A stretch of 5,241 nt of DNA, from positions 1-5,241 of the forward strand of contig JAMFST010001111.1 of NCBI GenBank assembly GCA_026225435.1, given 5' to 3'. Shown piece after piece: positions 1-5,205 of this stretch (position 1 is its first letter; each line of letters begins with the position of its first letter). The DNA is from Labilithrix luteola (lineage in GTDB: Bacteria > Myxococcota_A > Polyangia > Polyangiales > Polyangiaceae). The notes beneath the pieces are model-generated. The model was not told the origin of the DNA. It saw only the letters and a list, made by a program, of their open reading frames with translations, and did not search any database. Position numbers and translations under genes: made by a program.

Positions 1-1
1 G

Positions 2-205
2 CCGAAGGCCGTCACTCAGGTCACCGGGATCCTCCCCGGCTCGGCCGCCGATCGCGCCACCATCAAGCCGGGCGACGTCATCGTCGAGGCGGACGGAGTG
101 GACTCACCCAACGCCTCGGAATTGCAAAAAGCGGCTGAAGACGGGCAATTGCTGCTCCGTCTTCGCCGCCGCGACCAGGCCTTTTATGCCGGGATCAAAC
201 GCTGA
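2..205 (+). CDS. C-terminal PDZ domain of a probable HtrA/trypsin-like serine protease (5' partial)
   Basis: Only the last 67 codons and the TGA stop are in the window; the reading frame is open from base 2. The translation contains a typical PDZ core: a V-x-G-I-L-P-G-S-A-A strand, then IKPGDVIVEADG (residues 21-32 of the fragment), then an N-A-S-E-L helix and a closing LLLRLRRRDQAFYAG strand. This arrangement is characteristic of the C-terminal PDZ domain of HtrA/DegP-type periplasmic proteases, where it binds exposed hydrophobic C-termini and regulates the protease. The catalytic domain would lie upstream and cannot be checked, so another PDZ-containing protein (RseP-like or carboxy-terminal protease) remains possible. 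The stop lies 15 bp from the stop of a convergent gene, leaving no room for a private terminator. Confidence 0.8.
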   Translation, partial: PKAVTQVTGILPGSAADRATIKPGDVIVEADGVDSPNASELQKAAEDGQLLLRLRRRDQAFYAGIKR

Positions 206-220
206 CTGCCGCTCCGCGAC

Positions 221-403
221 TCACTCCCAGGGGATGGGCTGCGGTCCCGGGATGATTCCCGCGATATCCGGGTCTTCGCCCCCTTCACCAGCCGGCTTGT
301 CCGGCTTGTTCTTGGCGCGCTCTTCCTTCTTCGCGTTCTTATCGCGCTGCTTTTCCTGACGCTGACGTTCTTTCTGCCGTTTCAAGAAGCTGGTGCTGGA
401 CAT
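221..403 (-). CDS. Small highly charged hypothetical protein, 60 aa
   Basis: No named function is recognised. Residues 1-36 hold 14 Lys/Arg mixed with Glu and Gln (FLKRQKERQRQEKQRDK and onward), predicting a long basic helix with no membrane segment or signal peptide. A short Gly/Glu/Asp-rich linker (39-46) leads to a hydrophobic, proline-rich end, IAGIIPGPQPIPWE. The start is well supported: a GGAGG Shine-Dalgarno (plus-strand 409-413) lies 5 bp before the ATG. The first 22 bp overlap the end of the DEAD-box helicase gene, so expression is probably translationally coupled. The basic helix and position beside two RNA-acting genes suggest, by inference only, an RNA- or ribosome-associated accessory protein. 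It could be an unrelated passenger of the operon. Confidence 0.72.
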   Translation of the reverse strand: MSSTSFLKRQKERQRQEKQRDKNAKKEERAKNKPDKPAGEGGEDPDIAGIIPGPQPIPWE

Positions 404-1821
404 TTCGACCTCCGACGACGCGAGGATGGGTTGCGGGTGAGGGGCCGGCGCGCATCGCGTGCCGACGGACGTGAGTTGGATCCCCCGTTGTTACCGTGCT
501 GCTGACGATCACCGCTGGTACCGCCGCCCCCGCTCGTGACAGCGGCGATGGCGTCGGGAGTAGCGGCCGCGCCGACGGACGAACCGGCGACGGGGATGCG
601 CGTGCGTAGCAGCTTCTCGATCTGAGTGAGCAGTCCTCGCTCCTCCGGATCGCAGAACGACACCGCGTGGCCGGTATTCCCGGCCCGGCCCGCTCGGCCG
701 ATGCGGTGCACGTAGCTCTCGGCCACCTCGGGAAGGTCGTAGTTCACGACCAGACCGACGTCGTCGACATCGATACCGCGCGCGGCGAGATCGGTGGCGA
801 CGAGGACGCGAGCGGTGCCTTTGCGGAAGGCGTCGAGCACTCGCTCGCGCGCCGACTGCGACTTGTTGCCGTGGATCGCGCCGGCGATGAAGCCAGCGGC
901 GACGAGGTCTTCGCACACCTTGTTGGCGCCGCGCTTGGTGCGCGTGAAGACGATGGCGCGCCGGTCGGTGGCGCCTTCGAGGAGCCGCTTCACCAGCGAG
1001 CGCTTCTCCGCGGGGCCACTACCGACGTGCCACACGGTCTGGCTCACGGTGGCGGTCGCCGGGGTGAGCTTGGCCACCGCGAACTCGATCGGATCCTTGA
1101 GGAACTCCGAGGCGAGCGAGCGGATGGACGTGGGGATCGTCGCCGAGAAAAGCAGCGTCTGCCGCGAACGCGGAGTGCGCTGCACGATGCGCTTCACGTC
1201 GGGGAGAAAGCCCATGTCGAGCATGCGATCGGCCTCGTCGAGGACCAAGATCTCCACGGCGTCGAGATGTACAAGCCCTTGACCGATCAGATCGAGCAGT
1301 CGACCGGGCGTGGCCACGATGATGTCCGGGCGGTTGCGCAGCGCGTGCTCTTGCGAGCCCTGGCCGACGCCGCCGTAGATCACCGTGTGACCCATGCGCG
1401 GGGAGAGGAACTGCCCGTACGCGTTGATGCGCTCGGCGATCTGCGCCGCGAGCTCACGCGTCGGAGCGACGACGAGTGCGCGAGGAGACGAGCCGTTGCG
1501 GCGCTGCCCACCGTTACTGGTGAGGCGTGCGCTGGCTGCGGTCGCTGCGTTGTGCGCCAGGCGCTGCAGCATCGGCAAGACGAACGCGGCCGTCTTTCCG
1601 GTTCCGGTCTGAGCACACGCGAGAACATCGCGTCCGTCGAGAACATGCGGGATGGCGCGGCGCTGCACCGGAGTCGGCAGCTCGTATCCCTCGGAGACGA
1701 GGGCGCGCACCAGGGCTTCATCCAGCCCGAGGATGGCAAAGGGGGCTCCCGGCTGAGCTTGGCTCAAGAGGGGAAGGCTCGCGTCCGACACGGCCGGTCG
1801 CGAAGATATCGTTTCGTTCAT
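382..1821 (-). CDS. DEAD-box ATP-dependent RNA helicase, RhlE-like
   Basis: A 479-residue superfamily 2 RNA helicase that uses ATP to unwind short RNA duplexes, typically in ribosome assembly, RNA decay and cold adaptation. All core motifs are present in order: Q motif (F28 to Q53), Walker A AQTGTGKT (70-77), Ia PTRELA (120-125), TPGR (171-174), DEAD (195-198), SAT (226-228), IV VFTRTK (291-296), V ARGID (347-351), VI HRIGRAGR (372-379). The protein therefore looks catalytically intact. A Ser/Asn/Gly-rich insert (about 91-113) separates Walker A from motif Ia. From about residue 411 the protein ends in a low-complexity Gly/Ser then Arg-rich tail, typical of RNA-contacting extensions in RhlE-type helicases. 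The ATG at 1821 is preferred over an upstream GTG (1899) because AAGGA (plus-strand 1826-1830) lies 4 bp before it and the family-like sequence begins here. The gene is downstream of the RRM gene and overlaps the next small gene by 22 bp. The subfamily (RhlE rather than DeaD or SrmB) is a motif-level judgement. Confidence 0.95.
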   Translation of the reverse strand: MNETISSRPAVSDASLPLLSQAQPGAPFAILGLDEALVRALVSEGYELPTPVQRRAIPHVLDGRDVLACAQTGTGKTAAFVLPMLQRLAHNAATAASARLTSNGGQRRNGSSPRALVVAPTRELAAQIAERINAYGQFLSPRMGHTVIYGGVGQGSQEHALRNRPDIIVATPGRLLDLIGQGLVHLDAVEILVLDEADRMLDMGFLPDVKRIVQRTPRSRQTLLFSATIPTSIRSLASEFLKDPIEFAVAKLTPATATVSQTVWHVGSGPAEKRSLVKRLLEGATDRRAIVFTRTKRGANKVCEDLVAAGFIAGAIHGNKSQSARERVLDAFRKGTARVLVATDLAARGIDVDDVGLVVNYDLPEVAESYVHRIGRAGRAGNTGHAVSFCDPEERGLLTQIEKLLRTRIPVAGSSVGAAATPDAIAAVTSGGGGTSGDRQQHGNNGGSNSRPSARDARRPLTRNPSSRRRRSKCPAPAS

Positions 1822-1953
1822 GAATTCCTTTTCAACATCGCCACCGATCGCGCGCTGTGATTGAGAACGCGCTCTTCGAACCTCGCACCCCTCTGACACG
1901 GGGCCGCGTAGGTGAAGGTGTGTCGCGCGTCACGCGAACGGTAGCTTCCATCG

Positions 1954-1978
1954 GCCAGCGGTCGAGCCACCCGCTGGC
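1954..1978 (-). other. Hairpin in the helicase 5' leader
   Basis: GCCAGCGG (1954-1961) and CCGCTGGC (1971-1978) are perfect 8-bp inverted repeats around a 9-nt loop. The structure lies 132 bp upstream of the helicase ATG. It has no T-run after it on the minus strand, so it looks like an RNA leader structure or protein-binding dyad rather than an intrinsic terminator. Confidence 0.4.
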
Positions 1979-2121
1979 TTCGTCGCGACAAGAGCAGCGT
2001 GCGACACCGCCACTCACGAACGTGAATGAGGATGCCGCGACGTCTGCCTTGCCGGTTCGAGATATCTCGTCTGTACGGATCGCAGCCCCAGAAGGAGGCT
2101 TGGCGTCGCACTGGCTCGTTT

Positions 2122-2138
2122 CGGCTCGAGATGAGCCG
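2122..2138 (-). terminator. Weak terminator-like hairpin after the RRM gene
   Basis: A GC-rich 6-bp stem (CGGCTC/GAGCCG, 5-nt loop) begins 20 bp beyond the RRM stop codon. There is no T-tract on the minus strand (GAAACG follows), so it would be at best an attenuating or mRNA 3'-end-stabilising structure rather than a full intrinsic terminator. Confidence 0.3.
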
Positions 2139-2158
2139 TGAATTAGCTCAGTGACGAA

Positions 2159-2566
2159 TCACCAGGAGCGACGGCCACCGCCGCCGCCACCACCGCCGCC
2201 GCCTCCCCCGCCACGACCGCCACCGCCTCCGCCGCTACGGCCACCGCCGCCGCCTCCCCCACCGTAGCCGCCACCACCACCACCACCACCCCCACCACCG
2301 CCGCCACCGCCACGAGCGGGTCGCTCCTCGGCTTCGTTGACGCGGGGCGGGCGGGCGTCGAGCCGCGCGCCGTTCATCGCCTTGATGGCCTTCTCGGCTC
2401 CACCCGGCGAGGCCATGGTCACGAACGCAAAACCGCGCGGACGCCCGGTATCGCGATCCATCACGACGTGGACGTCGGTGACTTCATCGATACCCGCGAA
2501 CGCTTCCCGAACCGTCTCCGCAGTGGAGTTGAACGAGAGATTACCAACATAGAGACGCTGACCCAT
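2159..2566 (-). CDS. RRM-domain RNA-binding protein with poly-glycine tail
   Basis: A 135-residue single-RRM protein. RNP2 is LYVGNL (5-10) and RNP1 is RGFAFVTM (44-51), with aromatic positions Y6, F46 and F48 available to stack on RNA bases; the domain closes with the typical VNEAEERP segment (77-83). Residues 86-131 are almost pure glycine (42 Gly interrupted by one Tyr, two Arg and one Ser-bearing step), ending RRSW. Short bacterial RRM proteins with Gly-rich tails resemble cyanobacterial Rbp proteins and plant GRPs, many of which are cold-induced RNA chaperones; that role is inferred here. The ATG at 2566 has AGGAG (2574-2578) 7 bp upstream and begins exactly where the RRM begins. An in-frame upstream GTG (2785) would add 73 unrelated residues and was rejected. 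It is the first gene of the leftward cluster, followed by an RNA helicase, a logical partner for RNA remodelling. Confidence 0.93.
   Translation of the reverse strand: MGQRLYVGNLSFNSTAETVREAFAGIDEVTDVHVVMDRDTGRPRGFAFVTMASPGGAEKAIKAMNGARLDARPPRVNEAEERPARGGGGGGGGGGGGGGGYGGGGGGGGRSGGGGGGRGGGGGGGGGGGGGRRSW
2174..2311 (-). repeat. GGN trinucleotide tract encoding poly-Gly
   Basis: Low-complexity DNA of GCC/ACC/TCC/CCC triplets (plus strand) encodes the Gly tail as blocks of 15, 8, 6 and 13 glycines. All four glycine codons occur, with GGC and GGT dominating. The tract is prone to slippage and to length differences between strains, and short-read assembly may be unreliable here. Confidence 0.85.
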
Positions 2567-2701
2567 GACCCTGCTCCTGCTTTCGACGCGGCGTAGCGTG
2601 CCTGTAGCCTGATCGAACGAGCCGCCGCGCGCGATCCTGCGTGGGACGAGCCAAAAGGCCCGCCTCTCCACGCGGAGCGCCGAAAGCACCGTCCCGGAGC
2701 G

Positions 2702-2734
2702 CCGCTTTTCGCGGTGATCCAGGGCGTTACGCCC
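2702..2734 (-). other. Tandem hairpins in the putative RRM 5' leader
   Basis: Two small stems lie next to each other: GGGCG/CGCCC around TTA (2722-2734) and CCGC/GCGG with a GAAAA loop when read on the minus strand (2702-2714). The second can be extended by outer GGA/TCC pairs (2696-2698 with 2718-2720) around an internal loop. Both fall inside the leader predicted by the candidate promoter upstream. A structured leader is typical of cold-shock RNA-binding protein mRNAs, but the role here is inference. Confidence 0.4.
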
Positions 2735-2757
2735 GAAAACTCGACGTGACGCCCAGG

Positions 2758-2785
2758 AATGTAGCGCAACGCCGCCCGATGCCAA
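2758..2785 (-). promoter_or_regulatory. Candidate sigma70-like promoter for the RRM gene
   Basis: On the minus strand TTGGCA (2785-2780; 5 of 6 to TTGACA) is followed by a 16-bp spacer and TACATT (2763-2758; 4 of 6 to TATAAT). Transcription would start near 2751, giving a leader of about 185 nt before the RRM ATG. It is the best match I found in this region by eye; GC-rich genomes often use looser boxes, so it is only a candidate. Confidence 0.35.
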
Positions 2786-2875
2786 GGCCTGGCGTCCGCG
2801 ACTCAGTCGTGCGTGGGGTTACGGTCGCGCTTGCGTCGCTCTCCTGCTGGCCTCCCCGAGCCGAAACCTCGTGGT

Positions 2876-4039
2876 ATGACCCGGGCCGCGACCATGCTCG
2901 AAATCGTAGAAAGCCCGATGAACGGGAGCGCGAAGCTCGGCGACTTCCTCGGAGTCGTCGACACGGTGTTCCGCGGCAACCGGACGTACATCCGGCCTCT
3001 CGACCAGGAGCTGAAGGACCGGCTGAGCCCGAAGAAGAACCCGTTCTTCGAGCACGGGGAAGGGGTCATCTTCGTCGCCAAGCGGGACGGCAAGACGGTC
3101 GGCCGGGCCACCGCTTCGATCGATCACGAGCACCTCGCTCGCTACAAGGACGCGGTCGGGTTCTTCGGCTTCTTCGACACCATCGACGATCCCGAGGTGG
3201 CCAAGGCGCTGCTGTCGCGCTGCGAGGACTGGCTGCGCGGCAAGGGGATGAAGACGGTGCGCGGGCCGATGTCGCTCAGCATCAACGAGGAGATCGGCTG
3301 TCTGGTCGAGGGCTTCGACGAGCCGCCGGTCTTCATGTTCCCGTACAGCGCGCGCCACCAGGGTGGGCTGATCGAGCAGGCGGGCTACACGAAGGCGAAG
3401 GATCTGCTCGGCTGGAAGTACCTGACGGGCGAGCTCAATCCGCGCACCAAGCGCGCCTACGACGAGATCGGCAGCTTGCCGGAGGTCGTCAGCCGGCCGG
3501 TCTCCTACAAGGACCTGGCGCGCGACGTGGCCATCATCGTCGACGTGTACAACGACGCCTGGAGCGACAACTGGGGCTTCGTTCCGCTGACGAAGGCGGA
3601 GCTGACCAAGATGGCGGCCGACTTCAAGTTGATCCTCGCGCCGGAGATCACGCGCATCACGTACATCGACGGCGAGCCGGCTGCGGTGGCGCTCGCGCTG
3701 CCGAACCTCAACGAGCTGACCCGCGATCTCAACGGGAGCTTGTTCCCCTTCGGTCTGCCCAAGCTGCTGTGGCGCCTGAAGGTGGAGGGGGCCAAGAGCG
3801 GCCGCATGCTCATCCTCGGCATCCGCAAGAAGTACCGCAATGTACGAAAGTACGCGGCGCTGTCGGCCTACCTGTACGGTGAGATGAACGAAGGCGGGCG
3901 CCGCCTCGGAATGAAGTGGGGCGAGCTCGGTTGGACGCTGGAGGACAACGGCGCCATCAACGCCGGCATCAAGATGGTCGGCGGCAAGGTGTACAAAAAG
4001 TACCGCGTGTACGAGAAGAGCCTGGAGGCATCGTCGTGA
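2876..4039 (+). CDS. GNAT-fold N-acyltransferase-like protein (candidate bacterial ceramide synthase)
   Basis: The protein is 387 residues from the ATG at 2876, or 381 from the ATG at 2894 (MLEIVES), where family similarity seems to begin. Neither start has a clear Shine-Dalgarno; a still earlier GTG (2813) is less likely. Numbered from MLEIVES, recognisable family signatures are KKNPFFEHGE (47-56), VGFFGFFD (88-95), GPMSLSINEEIG (124-135) with the following GF-DEPPVFM, NDAWSDNWGFVPLT (220-233), and a C-terminal ELGWTLEDN (344-352) leading into KVYKKYRVYEK (365-375). This is the large soluble two-lobed GNAT-like family often annotated as N-acetyltransferase or hypothetical. There is no signal peptide or membrane segment. 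The bacterial ceramide synthase of Caulobacter, which N-acylates 3-ketosphinganine, also has a GNAT fold and acts with an SDR. The translationally coupled SDR here makes that role plausible but unproven. Other N-acylations remain possible. Fold family is fairly secure; substrate is not. Confidence 0.85.
   Translation: MTRAATMLEIVESPMNGSAKLGDFLGVVDTVFRGNRTYIRPLDQELKDRLSPKKNPFFEHGEGVIFVAKRDGKTVGRATASIDHEHLARYKDAVGFFGFFDTIDDPEVAKALLSRCEDWLRGKGMKTVRGPMSLSINEEIGCLVEGFDEPPVFMFPYSARHQGGLIEQAGYTKAKDLLGWKYLTGELNPRTKRAYDEIGSLPEVVSRPVSYKDLARDVAIIVDVYNDAWSDNWGFVPLTKAELTKMAADFKLILAPEITRITYIDGEPAAVALALPNLNELTRDLNGSLFPFGLPKLLWRLKVEGAKSGRMLILGIRKKYRNVRKYAALSAYLYGEMNEGGRRLGMKWGELGWTLEDNGAINAGIKMVGGKVYKKYRVYEKSLEASS
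4024..4028 (+). promoter_or_regulatory. Ribosome binding site of the SDR gene
   Basis: GGAGG lies 7 bp before the GTG at 4036 and within the last codons of the acyltransferase gene. It fixes the SDR start at the GTG, which overlaps the upstream TGA as GTGA. The stop-start overlap implies translational coupling, so the two proteins are probably made in linked amounts. Confidence 0.8.
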
Positions 4040-5028
4040 AGGTCCTGGTCACCGGTGCGAGCGGGTTCCTCGGGAGCCACATCGCCGAGCAGCTGACGGC
4101 GCAGGGGCACGACGTGCGCGCGCTCGTTCGAGCGTCCTCGAAGCGTGATTTTCTCGAGAAGCTACCGCGGGTGGAGTTCGCCATCGGAAGCGTCGAGGAC
4201 CGAGACGCGGTGTTCCGCGCGGCCGAAGGTGTCGACGCCATCGTCCACGCCGCCGGCCTCGTGAAGGCGCGCAGCGTCTCCGAGTTCCACCTGGCGAACG
4301 TGCTCGGCACCGAAAACCTGGTCCTCGCGGCCAAGGCGGCCAACGCGAAGCACTCGATCAAGCGCTTCGTCTTCGTCTCCAGCCTCGCCGCCGTCGGCCC
4401 GTCGAAGGACGGCACGCCGCTCGACGAGTCGTGCGACGCCAAGCCGGTGACCCATTACGGGCGCTCGAAGCTCGAGGCCGAGCGGGTCGTCCGCGCGGCG
4501 AAGGACGAGCTGCAGGTGGTCATTCTCCGTCCGCCGGCGCTCTATGGGCCGCGCGACGCCGAGGTGTTCGCCTTCTTCCAGGCGGTGCAGCGCGGCGTGC
4601 TCCCGACCATCGGCGACGCGTCCAACACGCTCAGCCTGATGCACGGCGCCGACGCGGCTTCCGCCTGCATCGCCGCGCTCACCGCGGACGTGCCCAGCGG
4701 CTCGACGTACTTCCTCGACGACGGCCACGTGTACGGCTTCCGCCAGCTGCTCGAGGGGATCGAGCAGGCGCTCGGCAAGAAGGCCTTCATCCGCATCAAC
4801 CTGCCGATGCCGGTGGTGTACCTGGCGGCGCTCTCCAGCGAGATCTTCGGCAAGGCGACCAACAAGGCGGTCATGCTCACGCGCGACAAGATGAACGAGA
4901 TCCGCCAGCCGCACTGGGTCTGCAGCTCGGCGTGGGCGCAGCGGGATCTCGGGTGGAAGCCGGCGATCGATCTGAAGGACGGGATCGGACAGACGGCGAA
5001 GTGGTACCGGGACCAGAAGTGGATCTGA
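4036..5028 (+). CDS. Extended SDR, NAD(P)-dependent epimerase/reductase (candidate ceramide reductase)
   Basis: A 330-residue extended short-chain dehydrogenase/reductase. The N-terminal Rossmann motif is TGASGFLG (6-13, Gly7/Gly10/Gly13). VDAIVHAAG (66-74) is the cofactor-binding strand. The SS pair at 115-116 and YGRSK (141-145; Tyr141, Lys145) form the catalytic triad region, and RPPALYGPRD (165-174) is the typical substrate-side loop. The end, LGWKPAIDLKDGIGQTAKWY, is typical of NAD-dependent epimerase/dehydratase proteins. Length is normal and all key residues are present, so it should be active. The class covers sugar epimerases, 3-beta-HSD-like enzymes and ketone reductases. In Caulobacter an SDR of this kind (CerR) reduces 3-ketoceramide made by a GNAT-fold ceramide synthase. 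The 4-bp overlap with a GNAT-fold gene suggests the same pairing, as inference. Base composition matches its neighbours; no sign of transfer. Confidence 0.92.
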   Translation: MKVLVTGASGFLGSHIAEQLTAQGHDVRALVRASSKRDFLEKLPRVEFAIGSVEDRDAVFRAAEGVDAIVHAAGLVKARSVSEFHLANVLGTENLVLAAKAANAKHSIKRFVFVSSLAAVGPSKDGTPLDESCDAKPVTHYGRSKLEAERVVRAAKDELQVVILRPPALYGPRDAEVFAFFQAVQRGVLPTIGDASNTLSLMHGADAASACIAALTADVPSGSTYFLDDGHVYGFRQLLEGIEQALGKKAFIRINLPMPVVYLAALSSEIFGKATNKAVMLTRDKMNEIRQPHWVCSSAWAQRDLGWKPAIDLKDGIGQTAKWYRDQKWI

Positions 5029-5059
5029 GGTTCGATCGCGCGACCCTCGAGCAGGCCGA

Positions 5060-5100
5060 GCGTGACGGCTCAGCGCGGCGGGGGCCTCGTCACGCGTTTT
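5060..5100 (+). terminator. Terminator-like hairpin after the SDR gene
   Basis: A perfect 8-bp inverted repeat, GCGTGACG (5060-5067) and CGTCACGC (5088-5095), encloses a 20-nt G-rich loop and is followed by GTTTT (5096-5100). It lies 31 bp after the SDR stop. The stem and short T-tail fit a weak intrinsic terminator for the two-gene operon, although the T-run is short and the loop long. Confidence 0.5.
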
Positions 5101-5101
5101 C

Positions 5102-5205
5102 GAGGTAGATGAACGCTGATTCAGCTACGTCACGGATCGATGTCGGGGCAACGTTCCCTGGCGAACGACCGCCGGCGCGTAGCTGAATCTGCGTTCACCT
5201 ACGTC
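5102..5205. repeat. 28-bp inverted repeat made of two 24-bp dyads
   Basis: Left arm 5102-5129 and right arm 5178-5205 are reverse complements at 25 of 28 positions, with a 48-bp spacer. Each arm is itself a dyad (5105-5128 and 5179-5202) with half-sites GTAGnTGAA and TTCAnCTAC around a 6-bp core; 8 of 9 symmetric pairs match in each, and the single mismatch is at the same position in both. Dyad centres are 74 bp apart, close to seven helical turns. The element sits in non-coding DNA just beyond the putative terminator. It could be paired operators for a dimeric regulator, a REP/BIME-like repeat, or recombinase core sites. No neighbouring gene in the window decides between them. Confidence 0.75.

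Larger units (their letters stand above)
1822..2158 (-). promoter_or_regulatory. Gene-free leader between RRM gene and helicase, rich in dyads
   Basis: This 337-bp stretch has no convincing gene; the open frames in it lack ribosome sites and recognisable content. It contains several symmetric elements: a 6-bp stem CGGCTC/GAGCCG with a 5-nt loop (2122-2138), a perfect 12-bp palindrome CGAGATATCTCG (2058-2069), a dyad TCACGAACGTGA (2014-2025), a perfect 8-bp stem GCCAGCGG/CCGCTGGC with a 9-nt loop (1954-1978), and CGCGT-C-ACGCG (1926-1936). No clear sigma70 promoter for the helicase was found on the minus strand. The helicase may be read through from the RRM gene with a long structured leader, or use a promoter of another class. 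The regulatory role is inference. Confidence 0.4.
2567..2875. promoter_or_regulatory. Divergent intergenic region between the RRM gene and the acyltransferase operon
   Basis: This 309-bp gene-free stretch must carry promoters for both directions. Besides the minus-strand promoter candidate listed separately, it holds a 13-bp dyad GGGCGTTACGCCC (2722-2734), a hairpin CCGC-TTTTC-GCGG (2702-2714), GCC-AAAA-GGC (2650-2659), and a 10-bp direct repeat CGGAGCGCCG at 2673-2682 and 2695-2704. No convincing sigma70 boxes or Shine-Dalgarno were found for the rightward gene, so its start and promoter remain uncertain. Confidence 0.5.

Noticed and set aside
382..510. Frameshift joining the helicase tail to the small charged protein
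   Set aside because: The small protein has its own strong ribosome site and ATG, its frame is closed by stops a short way upstream, and the helicase tail is a plausible low-complexity basic extension, so no frameshift is needed.
667..1860. 397-codon plus-strand open frame antisense to the helicase
   Set aside because: It mirrors a gene with every DEAD-box motif intact; its translation has no recognisable domain and no ribosome site. Long antisense frames are common in GC-rich genes.
1822..1899. N-terminal extension of the helicase from a GTG at 1899
   Set aside because: The added 26 residues are not helicase-like, and the ATG at 1821 has its own AAGGA site 4 bp upstream.
1818..2141. Open frames of 94-97 codons on both strands in the gap between RRM and helicase
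   Set aside because: They start at GTG without a Shine-Dalgarno, show no domain-like pattern, and one runs into the helicase start. Treated as non-coding leader.
2139..2160. Possible tRNA, because AATTAGCTCAGTG resembles a D-arm
   Set aside because: No acceptor stem, anticodon arm or T-arm could be paired around it on either strand.
2567..2785. 73-residue N-terminal extension of the RRM protein
   Set aside because: The extension is Arg-rich non-domain sequence; the ATG at 2566 directly precedes the RRM and has AGGAG 7 bp upstream. The stretch also holds leader hairpins.
2641..3882. 413-codon plus-strand frame overlapping the acyltransferase gene
   Set aside because: Arg/Gly/Ala-rich out-of-frame translation with no family signature; the overlapping frame carries clear conserved motifs and a coupled stop-start.
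5102..5205. Integron attC site or standard chromosomal dif site
   Set aside because: The ends do not match the attC RYYYAAC/GTTRRRY boxes, and the core lacks the ATAA/TTAT pattern of Xer dif sites. A non-standard recombinase site is still listed as one possibility.
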